Shown: one piece after another, positions 23,904 to 36,526 of the stretch
How the letters are laid out: each line of letters starts with the position of its first letter
Numbering within the stretch: position 1 is the first letter of the stretch
Source of the DNA: Rhytidiadelphus loreus
Taxonomy: Eukaryota; Streptophyta; Bryopsida; Hypnales; Hylocomiaceae
DNA: 64,000 nucleotides
Direction of reading: 5' to 3'
Assembly (NCBI GenBank): GCA_947034895.1
Contig: OX344761.1
Coordinates: 72,415,839 to 72,479,838 of the forward strand
Made by a program: the position numbers and the translations under genes
Notes under the pieces: generated by a model
Told to the model about the DNA's origin: nothing
Seen by the model: only the letters and a program-made list of their open reading frames with translations
The model's database searches: none

Positions 23904-26900
23904 CTATGTTGCTGTAGACTCGGTAGTAGAATCCTTGTCACTAGAAGAATCAGAATTCTCCCTACCCTCGGATGCTGATCCGTCTATGAACTGCAAGACA
24001 TTTAGAGCGTATGAAGGTTTACAGCGTTTGGACTTTGAAGTACCAAACTCAGCAAACGCCGATGCTAGCTGCTCTGTATAGACTGAAAGATCAAATGACT
24101 TCTTTGGACTCAAGATAAGTCTTCGTCTCTTCTTCATAGCATCCGCCATCAATCCTTCGTTGTTGCAAACAAAAATGATTTAATGTTAGATTCAGCTAAC
24201 CACACCAGTACCATGCAAAGCAATAATTCAAAAACAAAGAAACTTACTTACTAGGTCTATCTCGCCGAACGAACTTCCGCACTTTTATAGTCATTGTGTC
24301 CGGATCCTGTGAAACTACAACCGGTGCCATATCGGTAGCTACAGTTGTCACAATTGGAAGGACTGTCTTCTTCATGAGTTGAAGGATGCCTGCAAAAATC
24401 GACTTATCTGCCTCCAATACCACAATGTGCCGCCCCGTTGCCCGACATGCCATTATAGAGGCTCCTGAAAAAAATAGAATAAATCACTACGTCAATAATT
24501 TTGTGTACGGCATATAGATGGAACATACACATTCAAAACAAACTCACCTGTGGATGCTGTACAATCGAGAACCACGTCTCTTTCGTCGGTGGTTCCTTCA
24601 ATGATGTGCCGTAATAAGCGGGCGTCCTTCTCTTGAGGCCCTCGCCATGGCATTCGATCCATGTCTTTCATCAACATGGAATCCTCGGTGGTGTAGTTCA
24701 TCAACAAGTCATCACGCTTGAGATCAACTTTGGCCTTCAACATTGTTGCTGAGCATTTAAAACAGAATTTGGATTTTCCTCTTTCCCCAAGGTCTTTCAC
24801 CAAGAGTGAGATGCCAAACTTCAAAGTCTGTAAAAATTAGAAAAATTAATTCATAACAAAATCGAATAAAATTCTAATATGAGAAGTACAGAATACATTG
24901 TTAACGAATCAAAAATCCATACCGTGCTTGTTTTGTCTATGGCTGAAGTCAAATGCACCCAATTCATACCCATCCATTCTTTCTTCATCACCATTATGGG
25001 GTACCCTTCACATAATCCTGCAATGGTGCTTTTGGCGTCCACACTCCACGAATGGAATAGCACAATGCAACCATGGTCCTGCAAATGCTTTTCTGCAAAG
25101 AAAAATGCTTCATTGATCATGTTGTAATCTGGGTCGGAGTTCCAATAAGGCACGTGAGAAGCTGGAGTCGACACCCCCGGCACTGGTAGATTCTCTTGGC
25201 AGTCAAAGAGCATCAGATCGAATCCCGGCCACCGATTCAGGACTCCATCATACACCCTGGCCTTCCCTTCCGCCATCTACAAATACAAAATGGCAATTGA
25301 TAAGTCATTCTCAAGAAGAAGGTACAACTAAGTAATAATAAAATCAAACTCTTAATTAAAAAACGGGTATTTCACCTTCTTTAGAAAAGTCATAACTTCG
25401 GTGTAGCAATTGGAGCCCTCATTTTTCTCATTGTCGACAACCTCTTCAATGGAGACGTTGAGCACCAACTCCTCCGAGGTGACAATGTCATCGTCACCAA
25501 TTTCGATCACTTGTATTCCTTGTGTCACAACATCTTCACTGAAGTCTAGCAACACGGTCTTCCTCTTCATGCCAATGTGAACACCACCTTGCATCTGCGA
25601 GTTTTGATCCACAGTTGATGATGCCGGAACGAAGTCTCCATCCTCGTTCTTTTTCTTCCCTTTTGCTTTGGCCTTCTCCTCCTTCTCCTTCTCCTTCTCC
25701 TTCTCTGCCAATTTGGCCACACGCTCTGCCTCCTTTTTTTCTTTGTTGTCTAGAGCCACTTGGAGCCGAGCTGCTTTCTTCCTGTCATTCCTATCCCTCC
25801 TTTCAATGGCCCTCTCTCTTTGTTTATCACTGAGCCTTGCAAACTCGTCCACATCCATGTCAATAGTCCCAAGTCCCTCTAAAGACAGTCGCATTTGTAC
25901 CTCTGATGGATGTGTGTAGGAAATGGGGCAATCAATGTACCAACCACTGCCACTAAGGTGAGCCGTGGTGAATGTTCGGAGTTGGTTTGGCGTGTACATA
26001 CAATCCGCGGAACTACGATCTAGAAAATTTGAGAGAAATGGTGGCAAATCTTTCTTTTGAATTGCTCCTTTTGCCTCTAGCTTGTGTTTGAAGTATCTGA
26101 GAAATAAGACAACACAATGTTCATCAAAGACCAATAACACCATACCAAGCCAAGGCCCAACTACCATTACAACTTCAAGTTGAAATATAGCATCACAAAA
26201 CTTTGAAGTGGCCCAAAAAAAATTCATTTTAGGACTTAGACGGGATAAAATAAGGGGGTCCCTAACGAACCATTCCGAGCACCGTCGGATCCGACAGTGC
26301 TCGAAAAGGTACGTTAGGGACCCCCCATTTTTGTACCAGGATTATGATTCTAGTTTGTTGAAATTATTAAATATGCTTCACAAAAAAACAAAGACATATG
26401 AAACTGCAAAGTTATAATGTATTATGGATCTCATTTTTTGATTGTAGTTGAGACATACCAGAATAGAACCCTTCGCACTCCTTGCTTCCCTCCTTCGTAA
26501 GTTAGGAAGTTATCATTCTTCTTGAAGTAGTTTGTTCCTCTAAGGTGTGCCCAAAAGCCTTGATCCCAGATCTTCCTCCTCCACCCCTCTAAATAATACG
26601 ACAAAGTCTTGGGTTGCAATTGAGCGCTCATGTTGATGTTGATGTTGTCTTGCTTGATGACATCCTCAAAGTATTCAACGGCTGCGTCTTCAATCTTCAA
26701 AATCCGAGAACTTATTCATTCCAAAAAATATACATTGTGGTACTGGAATTAATAGGATACACAATTTTTTTTTTAAACTCATAAGTTCTGAAAATCAAAT
26801 AACTTTGAAATGAACACATACCCTAGCATACCACACGTATCTATTCAAGAAAGGGCCCAATAGGAGCTTTGATACAGGTCTCAGTGGAAGACGTCTAGCA

Positions 26901-28440
26901 TCGCGTGATGGCATCGAGGAGTTCCACCACTTTAGAAACTTCGTCTTGTGGAAAGGTGTGGTATTGCAAGTGGCCACCATTTGAAGTTTCTCTAGAGTCA
27001 TTTTAGGGACCTCATTTGCATTCCAATGTTTCTCCACCTGCTCAGATATCCACAAAATTGATTATAATTTATAATCCCTCAAAGATTACTGCCATTGATG
27101 ACAATTCATAGATGAAACCTACCTCTGCCAAAAAATTGGGCTTAAGAGCCGGATTGGCCACCGTAACCAACTTTGTCATCTTCACATTTAATTTCCCTGT
27201 CTTCTCCTTTGCTCCAGCTCTCATTGCGTGTGCAAGTCCCTCAGAAGTCTTATCCTATTGAGGAGTGACCTCATTGTATTTTCGAACTGCAGCATCCATT
27301 GCTTGGGATATCTCTTGCTACACAAATCCAATAAAAAGAATAAATTAAAATTAAAAAATTAAAAATTAAAAAAAAAAATTAAAGTCAAAATGTAAAGAAA
27401 TAATTGAATTCAAATAGACCCCAAAATAAAATAAAATGATAAGATGCAAGAAATTTCTCACCCGAAAAAGGAAAGTTGTAAAGACCTCAAGGGGCATAGA
27501 GTACCATGTCCTCTTTGATTTAGGTGCCCCACAATGTTTGAGTTCTGACGGCCTCAACATCTCGTTGAATCACTCGATGGGAAGAAGTCCATACTTTTGA
27601 ATGCGATATAAAGTATGGACCAGATTCGTTTTCACATGTGAACCCTCGATGGACCTATATTTCAAGGAAACAATTTATGAAAATGCTTACAATTGCCTTT
27701 AAAATGTTCCCAAATAAAAATCAAATGAAATGCCGTACTACAAAGATTGCATGAATTACTCACTTGTTTATGTCATGCATGACGTGCATGACCAACTATG
27801 TTTTCCCTTTGGTATCCAACAGAATGGAGTCCACGAAGGAATGCCAGTCCCAATCCTTTGAGTGTTTCCGGGTTATATAACTCATCCAAGAAAGAAGCAT
27901 GTGGTTGCCATCACAAACAAAGAACTTGAGGTTTTTCAAAAACCTCATCTCAGGCACGGCCTCTACCTCGGCGTTAAAGATGTCATTCTTCTTCTTCCAC
28001 AGCGGATCCCAACCCTCCATCTCCTCCTCAATGAATGTTGAACCCTCTCCAACTTCGTTGGTTGTTGTCACATAAAAAACTGCAACTCCATCTCGGTATC
28101 CTTTGTTAAACTCCATCTCAAGCAATTTCAAGTCACAAGCAAGCGTCGGTCTTACCATAGGCATGGCCACCATTCGACAAAGTGGGATCCGCATTCGAAA
28201 GAGATGCTCTGGCTTCATCCTTAAAGATGCAATGGTCCTGACCGCATCTACCTTGTGATAAGACCGTAATTCCTCCTCATCCAAGTCTTTATCTTCTTCT
28301 TCCAAGACATCTATCTCCACCTCGTCTTCCACGAACTCCCCTTCATCTTCACAACCAATGTCCGGTTGAGGGGTGTCATCGTTGACTTGGGTCTCAAGGA
28401 TGGTCTCATCTTGTGATAAAATGGAAGGAGATGCATCCAT
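23904..28440 (-). pseudogene. Ten-exon gene with beta-class amino-methyltransferase-like domain; four in-frame stops
   Basis: Exons on the minus strand: 28440-27764, 27654-27462, 27317-27123, 27037-26822, 26694-26459, 26096-25376, 25276-24923, 24827-24548, 24464-24252, 24154-23904. All nine introns are GT-AG and all phases agree, giving 1,112 codons. The N-terminal half is unknown and acidic (codons 1-90). Exon 6 has a long Lys/Glu coiled coil. Exons 7-9 keep the order of permuted DNA N6-adenine/N4-cytosine methyltransferases: a motif-IV-like position reading FDLMLFDCQE (about codons 765-774) where DPPY/SPPY is expected; then a GPQEKDARLLRHIIE helix (motif X); then DVVLDCTASTG joined across an intron to ASIMACRATGRHIVVLE (motif I). 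The catalytic motif is degenerate, so even an intact protein may not methylate. Stops: TAG 27796-27798, TGA 27570-27572, TAG 27255-27257 and TGA across the exon 5/6 junction. An AG just before the first ATG hints at an upstream exon. Confidence 0.72.
26254..26325. repeat. 72-bp symmetric palindromic element, copy 1
   Basis: GGGGGTC at 26254-26260, centre GTCGGATCCGAC at 26284-26295, GACCCCC at 26319-26325, with 23 nt on each side of the centre. In this copy the 23-nt arms are also complementary (cctaacg-acc-tt-cgagcac, about 5 mismatches), and complementarity runs on into AAAAT-rich flanks, so an RNA copy would fold into a hairpin of more than 80 nt. It lies inside intron 5 (26458-26097) of the methyltransferase-like gene, which is the longest intron of that gene. 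Confidence 0.9.
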
Positions 28441-28540
28441 CTGCCAATACAAGAAAGAACAAATTAATAGTCACAAACTTGAAATAGCAGAATCTAATGA
28501 AAAAATGAAATGCACGCATCTATAATTTTCATCAATTACT
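28441..28540. other. Upstream flank of the methyltransferase-like gene
   Basis: The minus-strand ATG at 28440 is preceded directly by 'cttgtattggcag', a good splice acceptor. The true promoter and first exon may therefore lie further up. I could not identify that exon. Confidence 0.35.
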
Positions 28541-29600
28541 CAACACTAGAAGAAACCTGTGTTTTTTTGACATGCCGATGAACATGGTTACATGTTTAGT
28601 TTAACGTCAGACATGTCTACTGTGGATGTCTAGGAAAATCCGTCGAGATTGAGGGGACAAAAACACGAAGAATTTGAAAAAACATGCTGTGTTTTTAAAG
28701 CGACATCACAACAAACATGGTAAAAAAAGGAGATGAAAGTGTGCCATGTGGCAGCCATGTAAGCGCCACATATGCAGGCGGGCAGTGCCTCATGGAATTT
28801 CTTAAACCTGACCTGCTGCTGATGTGGCACTTGACATCATAATGTTTGAAGAAATTAATATTTTTTTCAACAACATCAATGTAGATGTCTAAAAGAATTT
28901 GAATGTTGTTTTTTGCAATGTCCACTTAGACATCTAAACATTTTTTTAAATGTCAGCTTAGACATACACTATACACAATTCACCATACAAAAAAATACAT
29001 ATAAAATATACCATATAGAATACATTGTACATCATACACAATACAAAATAGGCCATACACAATATATTATACACCATATACAATACTTTACATCATACAC
29101 CATACATAATACACAATATACTTTACATCATACACCATACATAATACGCAATATACTATACATCATACACAATATATCATACATTATAAACCATATATAA
29201 TACACCATATATTATACAACATACACAATATACCGTATTGGCAATTATGTCAAATGGCCTGAAAAGTTATTATAAGTATATTGACATGACAAGACAACCT
29301 ACTTATACAGATGTGGTGATAGGAGCAAAGACAAAGCATATGGGATATGTGAAACTTAGAGATTGTATTTTATGAGAAAACATTTGGACATCTAAATTGA
29401 CGTGTTAGTTGACATTGCAAAAAATATGTAGACATCCTCTAAGACGTCTCAATTGATGTGCTAGTTGACATCGCAAAAAACATCTAGATGTTTTAGAAAA
29501 TGTCTCAGTTGACGTTTTAGTTGATGTCTTCAAAAATTGTGTTAATTTAAATGTTTTTGACTATGCTTTCACCAAAAATGCTCCAAAATTGCCATTTCTA
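28540..29600. repeat. Repeat block with many 'agatgtc/gacatct' words
   Basis: The left edge reads CACTAGAAGAAACCTGTG (28542), like a CACTA-type end. Short motifs such as gacatct and agatgtc recur in both orientations on either side of a tandem array (28540-28960 and 29370-29540), as subterminal repeats of CACTA elements do. I did not find a matching right end (CTTCTAGTG) or target duplication, so the classification is tentative. Confidence 0.35.
28955..29235. repeat. Minisatellite of 'cataca(c)(a)atata' units
   Basis: About 280 bp of imperfect tandem units such as catacaccatacacaatat and atacacaatatactttaca. The plus-strand open frame across it (28913-29200, His/Ile/Tyr/Gln-rich) is a by-product of the repeat. 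Confidence 0.85.
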
Positions 29601-32100
29601 GGACAAGTACTAAAGTTTAGAGAAAAAACAACATATGTACACATGTAACCTTAGGATCTTGCTATACACTAATTTGAGAAGATGTGGAAAAAAATTCAAA
29701 AATTTCCATTGTCTAGATTGCAAGATATTAGTGTTTGAATTGACAAAAATTCTTTAATTGGCTTTCCATAAAAATAGGTAGCTACACTTCACAAGGCCAC
29801 ATTTATATACAAAAATGCCCATATTGATGGTACTTATTTGGATTCATTCTTCAAGGCAAGTTGGCTACATGCTTGAAAAATTTATGATCCTTTGGAATTG
29901 TACAACATATAGGAAAAAAATAGTAAGTAGAAAAAAAAATAATGATTGAAAATACTAAATTGTCAAGAATTTAGTTATAGAATTGAAAAATGTCAATTTC
30001 AATGATTGCAATGTTGCAATAAATAATATACATCCTACAATTTTATTTTCTTACAAAAAAATTGAAAATTGAGTTAAATAAAGGACTTCAAAGTTTATTT
30101 TAGAGTAGCAAATCCATAATTGCCCGTAAACTAAAACTCCTCATAACTTTCATCTCATCAATCAAAATGAAATGACTAAAAGCTTTTTACGCATATATAA
30201 ATCCAGAAAACCAATTTCAAATTTTTATTTTAGAAATTAAGAATTTTTTAAGAATTTTTTGAGTAGCCTGTTAAGCAATGAAAATTACATACCATATTAC
30301 CATGTAGTCAAAATTTACAGAAATTATTGTACCTGAAAGGTACCCTTTGGCACATGTTGTGTGAAAATTTCAAAGAAAATAAAAACAAAAATTCAATTTA
30401 GAGTGAACTGCCCAAAATCACAAAAATAGTGTTTGGGCATTTAGGGGTTAAAATTTTCAAATGGCGTCAACATGTACTGAAGTGGCATGCCACTTCAGCT
30501 TCATTGGATGCCATATTATTGAAATGCCATGTCAAATACCATTTTTTTAAAACCATGCCATGTGGCTGCCCTTCCCATATCTTTTTCATATGTAATCAAC
30601 ATTTCACCTCAACCCCCAATAATTTTTAGAAACTTATCCCTAGTCAAATCGTAAGCCCATGCGGCCATGCAAGTCATTTCTACTCTATAAAGTATAAATC
30701 TTATGAAAACAAATATCTATTGTGATTTTTTCTCTAAGATGTATTGTTCTTGATGCTAATTTGAAGAGCCCTCAACAATAGAAAATGAAGATTTGTAGTG
30801 GACTCCCTTGTACAAAATGTTGAATTGAAAAATCATAATCATTCATTATAAAAATCAAATGTTTGATGCTAAAACTACACTTCAAGAATACATCATTCTT
30901 AAGAAAAAATTAATTAGAATAATGAATAGTTTTAATAAGGATTTCATTCACTTGAAAATTCTATCAATACCAAAATGTAGTGCCTTTTGCATTTTTGGTT
31001 TAAATGTTGTTAAAGTAATAGTAGAAGGTTAATACCTACTTTTACAATACTATTACTTTACTACAGTGTTAAGATAAATTTTGATTAACAAAATAATGAA
31101 ATGGAACAAAATCTCAATTTATAAAAGAAGAGTTGCCAAATTCCAAGTTGATAGCAATATTGTTTTTGAACATGTAAACAAGAATTTACATTGGGAGTAT
31201 TGAATTTGAATATTGAACATATGAAGATTGCAATGTCTTCTAATATATTTGCAATCCAATTATTTTGAAACCTTTAATGGAGAATGGAAAAAGTGCAGTA
31301 CATAATAGAAGTGAGTACAAAGTCATTGTTTTGTTTCCAATATTCTTTGTTGTTTGGGAGAAGATATGAATAATAACTTTAGCAAAAAAAGAATTTATTT
31401 GCAATGTAGTCAAAAAATGAATCTTCAAAAATTGACAACAAAATATGTTTTATTATGAAGTATTTGGGAGCATAAAGACAAATATTTACATATAGTATAT
31501 ATACTATAACGCATTATACTAATTTTTTAGGACTTGTTAATACAATTTGTGCTATATTGGAAGTACAATAGAAAATGAAGTCATTCCGCAGCTTTCCCAT
31601 CCATGCATGCAAGGTTTTTGAGAAAAGATGCCAAGAGCTGCCCCTTCTTTGTATTTTTCACATGTGGTCAGCGTTTTATCTCAGTCTATAGTAAGTTTCA
31701 GTAACTTACCTGTAGTCAAACCGAAATCCTTTGCCAACGTGGCAGGTACTTGTTTCTCAAGACATCAGGAGAAACATGACTATATTTTTTGTAATTTTCT
31801 CTAAAATGTGGACATTAGATAGGACAGAAGCTTGTTATGACCCTAACGTTGACGTGTTTCTTGCAACATCCAAGTGAATTAAGCCTCCCATGGCCAAAGT
31901 CCCATTTCTTTGCTCATGTTTTAAAAAACATTCTTGTTTCATGCTAACATCTAAAAAAACAGGGGCTCCTACTAGTGCAAGGACTCCAAATGTAACAACA
32001 AGGAAAGATTTAACCATTATGGGAATCAAAACAAGTAAAACACTATGTGTATTAGACAAGCAAGGTTCCACATCACTTTCCGCACAAAAATTTCCCCAGT
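29600..32100. other. AT-rich DNA with dispersed repeat fragments
   Basis: Stretches such as 'tttgggcatttaggggttaaaa' (about 30432) recur in related form near 50135, 51030 and 63750, so part of this DNA is a decayed interspersed repeat. No gene recognised. Confidence 0.45.
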
Positions 32101-32106
32101 GATTGA

Positions 32107-35100
32107 TCAATCGATGTCAACATCCACCTCCGAGTCTGAACTAAGATGAATGATGACAACCTCCTGTCTACCTTAAATTGTACTACAATCACCTTGAGAG
32201 ATGTCTTGCATTGCTGGACCATCTATAGTGATGGAAATTTCACTATCTGAACTGTACTCACTCTCTGAGCTCTTAGGAGACATAAACCTAATCGGCCTAT
32301 TCCTATCCCGAGCCACCATCATGATTCTAGCCAAACGCTCACAACGTCTACGCGCCCCAGTGTCACTAACACGACTCAGTACCGAGGTCTCAAAGGCATC
32401 CATTGCTCGGTCTGCAGCATCTATGACGTCATCAAAACTTACCACGTCCTCCTTCTCAGCTTCAAACTCTTTTGCATCACTGGAGACGTCCATGGGTGTA
32501 TTTACCGGTGTGAATGGCTCAGAAGGACCTTCTCCATGAGCAATGGGCAAACTTTCAAGTTGAAGATCGAGTACTGAACTACTACCTCTTCGTCCTCCCT
32601 ATTGTCAAAACATCACATTCCATAAACTCAATTTCAGTTAGACGATCCTAATTGTACAAGAGCAAAGAGACACAAAATTGCCAAAAAAAAATCTTTATAA
32701 TGAAGCTTCCACAATGCATGGAGTTTACAATAAATTTAACTTGAACTTTGACGAACTAAACTGATTTCATTGCATTTATATGTTGGGAACTTTAGAATAA
32801 ATCTAAACATAACTTTGACTAAATAAATTGATGACAACTTGAGTTACAAAGCAATACTCGTTCAAAATTTTCACTAGAAGCGAAAAAGATAAAATTATTT
32901 CCTCTAAATTTGTATTCTTAACCATTCAACACAATTGTGGGGGGGTCAAGAAGATTGAATATAAGTGATTGTCGGATCCGACGATGGAGAAGTCTCTATT
33001 CACTGGACCCCCTTCAAAATTTAACGTGCACAATATGAGACTAAGAGGTCTCCACCTAATTAGCTAATTCTATGAGAAATTATTCGTTAATGATGATCCT
33101 TCTTCATAAAAAAAGACACAACTATGTGAGTAGTTCACTCGTTAATTGCTTCCAATTTATTAATCATTTGTTTTCTAAGCATCCAACATAAAAAAAGGGT
33201 ATTAAACCAAAATACTGCTATTGAACTGCAGGGGTCAATGTAATGGAGGGGACAAAAATTTAAATGAATGCCTGCAACTAAAATTGAATGGAGAAAGAAG
33301 ATATGATTTCTTAAGGGTCAACCAGAATAACTCTGATTGATCGTCGGATTCGATGGTCACCTGGAAACTACTGGCAATACCCCCAATTTTCCAAAGTTAT
33401 TCAAAAAAACAGAAGGTCTTGCAACAGAAATCACGTACGTTGATAAAAAACCTTGGCATATTCAAAATGTAGATCAAGGGCATGAGCAAAGGATCTATCG
33501 AAGGAACGATACCAGAACTAATGACAGAAAAGACTTGACGTGGGGGCATCGACAAGACCAGCCGGCCGAAAGCTACGGAAATTGGTTGGGAGCACGCTGG
33601 TCAAAAAACGAGGGGTCCCGCGGACTGCTACTACTGGACAGTCGGATCCGATGGTGGCACCGGAGGCCTCAACGGCACCCCCCCGCTTTGAAAATCAATG
33701 CGAAACCAAAACCTGGAAACCTCAACCTCAACAAAGGACTGCTCATTTCGGCGACTACACTGGAATCTATTTCTGAAATCAGTCGGTCCATTCGACTAGC
33801 TATGGAAGCTACTGAGATCCCTTGGCAAGAAGTCTGGAGTGCCGAGTACTCTGTGATTTTCAATCTCAAAATATTCTAGGAATGGAACAACTTCACAAAT
33901 TATGAGGCCTCATTGAAATAGAACTTTGAAGATCCAGAAATGAAATACCTTCTTCCCGCGACGGCCACCTCTGCTGTCGCTACTTTCTGGCTGTGAACTT
34001 CCTCCCTTGCGCGCACGGCTTCGAGTCGTCCGAACCATGCTGTCTATCTGCACAGAGACAGTAGTATCGGGAAAATCTTCTCCGTTCAGAACTCGCAACT
34101 GGAGTGTTGAGAACATTCAAACTTGTTCCGAACTCACAGTCACACAACTGTAGTACAGAATGATTTCAGGAATGAATCAAGTCCTTGCTGCCGGTTCGGT
34201 GAGACATTGGACTCCACGTCGTGTACATAATTCTAAAATTAGCTAGCTAGCGGATTTTGGGAAATCTTAGAAATCACGGGAGCCATCCAATTTTCGGCAT
34301 GTACCAACCGATAACGCACACTTTTGGATCCGTACAGCGCACCATCGAGAATTTTTTCAGGTTGCAAACGGTAAGACAACCGATTTTTAATTTTACCAAG
34401 CTCCAGGATTCACTCTGGATCCTACCTCTTCGAGATTCCCGCCCCGCATTCTGCCTGCGGCCAGACCATCATTTCGGAATATTCAAACGTCTGTTTGAAT
34501 GTTTCCCCCTCCAGTCGGACACGTACAGCAAGGCGAGAAGAATCTACGCTCAGATTCGAAAACAAGAAAGAGCAGAGATCCGCAATCGCAGCGGAAGAAT
34601 TAATTGTTTAAAGGAATGTATGAAAGCGACACTGATTCTGTAAAGCTCGAGTATCACTTCGAATCGGAACTCCTGCAAAATGCTCTGGAAGCGGGAGGAA
34701 CTTCATTCCGTGAGGCTACGAAACAGAATGTGAGGTGCGTTCGAGGGCGACACTGGGTTTAGTTATACACAAGGAAGGTATACTCTCTTCCCATATAGGA
34801 TTCATTAAAGTATTTTCACGTTTTTCCCCGAATATGTAGGAAATTTAATGCGGTAAAAATTTGGCCATTACCACATGGTGATGCATTATGACAATTATCT
34901 CATGGTATTCTAATAATGAATTGCCTTAAGGAATGGAATATGGGAATGGGTTAAAGCAGAGACAAATTACAACATACAAATAGGTGAGACTAACAATACT
35001 TCTATACATTATCGTATATTCTGTAATACATAATACTGTATAGTATACATTATACCGAATAATATTGTACAATACAAAACATACTATAGAACACCCTAAA

Positions 35101-36526
35101 CTATTCATACATTTAATCTCTCACAAATGAATTATGGCTCAAGGTTGGAAGGTGGAGGAACTTGTGTATTCTACTTGATGGGAGTCTCACCAAAGACAAT
35201 GCTTATGGGATAATGTCCTCAACAAAGAACCACATGGTAAAACCAAGGTCTTTTTGGAAATGTAATACCATGTGGGAAAGATACTAGACTTTGCGTGTTT
35301 GTGTTTTATGTGTTTGTTGAATTTGCACTTTACCACATGATGACCTCATATTACCCTTTCATGACTAGTAGAATGTGGGAAACTTAACACACTTTGTCTG
35401 GTGTTGCATTAGGTAAAGCTTGCTACCTTCCCTGTGATAAGGTAAGAGTTATTAAAATAAGGTATGAGTTATTATTCTAAGGTAAGAGGTGAGAGTTATT
35501 TAAATAATTTTAAGTCAATTCTAACCAAAAAGAAAGTTGAATTCTAACCTAACACAACTATACAAGTTGTTCTTCATGTTTAATGATTTTTTGAATCAAT
35601 TAGGAATTTATGAAGTTATAATGCAACGGGCACTACAAAAACCCATCACCTAAAATGTACACTACTTGAACATGTTTGATACAATGAAAAAACACATATA
35701 CGGGTAGTACACATTTGAGGAGGTGTACAATTTTGGACACAGGTGCCTTATGGAGGTATTACCTTAGCTTCTACAGCTACCCTTTTCATTGAACTTCGTA
35801 CTCTAAGATTGAACCTAGAAAGCCTAGAAGAAAGGGGTAGCTTTATCAGTGTTATACTGATGTTTCTATTGCCTCTATATCTATAAAACCTAAGAAATTC
35901 CTTCTATCTGAATTGTTTGGCAACTACCGAGCTTCTAAACTATAATATGAACTGTTGTCATTTCTTCAATGTCTATAACTATTCATCTGTGCATCATTCA
36001 AATAAAGCTCCATTCAACTAGAAATGATTCAGAGGCATTACAAGTACCAGTCTATGTTTAAACATTGAAGATAGAAGTCAAAGAACTGTAAAGACTCTGC
36101 AAGCACAAGAAGAGCATCAAGAGATGTCTATGATCCTTGCAATCATTCAACGTATGCAATCATGGTGATCATGCAAACACAAAGAAAACAAAGAAATGGT
36201 GCCAAGCAATTGTAACTTACATTTGCATTGGCTAGTTGTCCTCTTCGATGTTGACCACCTGTTGTATCCACGGACATCTCCTCTGTCACATCCAAGTTCT
36301 GCACGCCTACATTGTCCTCCTCACTGGTACCTCCAACATCAAAGCGTAACACGTTGCGAAGATCCTCCTGGGTGGAATGGCTTGTCTTGGACATCAGTTT
36401 CTTTCCATGGGTCATTTTGGATCTCCTCAATTCTGTAGACGTTGAGAAATACAAGGACCTACGCCCACTCTTACTCTTTGAAACCAACTTACAAGGATCC
36501 GGTGTGACAAAATCCTCTACAAGCAT
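32107..36526 (-). CDS. Three-exon gene, unknown function, with SUMO-interacting-motif-like tail behind an in-frame TAA
   Basis: Exons on the minus strand: 36526-36221 (starts MLVEDFVTP, ends at a consensus GTAAGT donor), 34047-33949 (acceptor ctctgtgcag, donor gtattt), and 32598-32173 (acceptor tgacaatag). All junctions are phase 0. This gives 276 codons to a TAA (32173-32175), and the same frame continues 21 codons to a TGA at 32107-32109. The protein has a basic segment (MVRTTRSRARKGGSS, GGRRGKKGGRRG) and then acidic, Ser-rich stretches (SPKSSESEYSSDSEISI). The part behind the TAA reads EVVIIHLSSDSEVDVDID, which fits a SUMO-interacting motif (hydrophobic core plus Ser/Asp/Glu). It is divergent from, and 760 bp from, the Mutator-like transposase gene. 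No enzyme domain seen. An alternative start or further exons are possible. Confidence 0.5.
32941..33012. repeat. 72-bp symmetric palindromic element, copy 2
   Basis: GGGGGTC at 32941-32947, GTCGGATCCGAC at 32971-32982 and GACCCCC at 33006-33012. The spacing is identical to copy 1, although the 23-nt arms here are largely unrelated to copy 1 and pair poorly with each other. It lies inside the 1.35-kb second intron (33948-32599) of the three-exon gene. Confidence 0.85.
33313..33384. repeat. 72-bp symmetric palindromic element, copy 3
   Basis: Ends aagGGTC (33313-33319) and taCCCCC (33378-33384); centre GTCGGATTCGAT at 33343-33354, at the exact midpoint. The arms pair partly (ccag-a, ga-c) with a 1-nt shift. 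Same intron as copy 2. A plus-strand open frame over this and copy 4 (33337-33879) is probably fortuitous. Confidence 0.75.
33611..33682. repeat. 72-bp symmetric palindromic element, copy 4
   Basis: AGGGGTC at 33611-33617, GTCGGATCCGAT at 33641-33652 (exact midpoint), and CACCCCC at 33676-33682. The arms are more GC-rich than in the other copies. Same intron as copies 2 and 3; the three are 300-370 bp apart. Confidence 0.78.
34048..36220. other. First intron of the three-exon gene
   Basis: 2.17 kb. It holds a CACTA-like single end (cactacaaaaacccatcacc at 35631), low-complexity TA-rich DNA at about 34960-35105, and a moderately GC-rich plus-strand open stretch at 34257-34643 with no recognisable motif. 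Confidence 0.4.

Noticed and set aside
28542..29600. Complete CACTA transposon
   Set aside because: Only one CACTA-like end and subterminal-type words were seen; no matching second end or duplication.
33337..33879. 180-codon plus-strand open frame
   Set aside because: Lies antisense in an intron and overlaps palindrome copies 3 and 4; no motif or splice support. Part of it may be an unrecognised exon, but I cannot support that.
35631..35660. Second CACTA-type element starting cactacaaaaaccc
   Set aside because: No inverted partner within about 1 kb on either side; left as a single resemblance.
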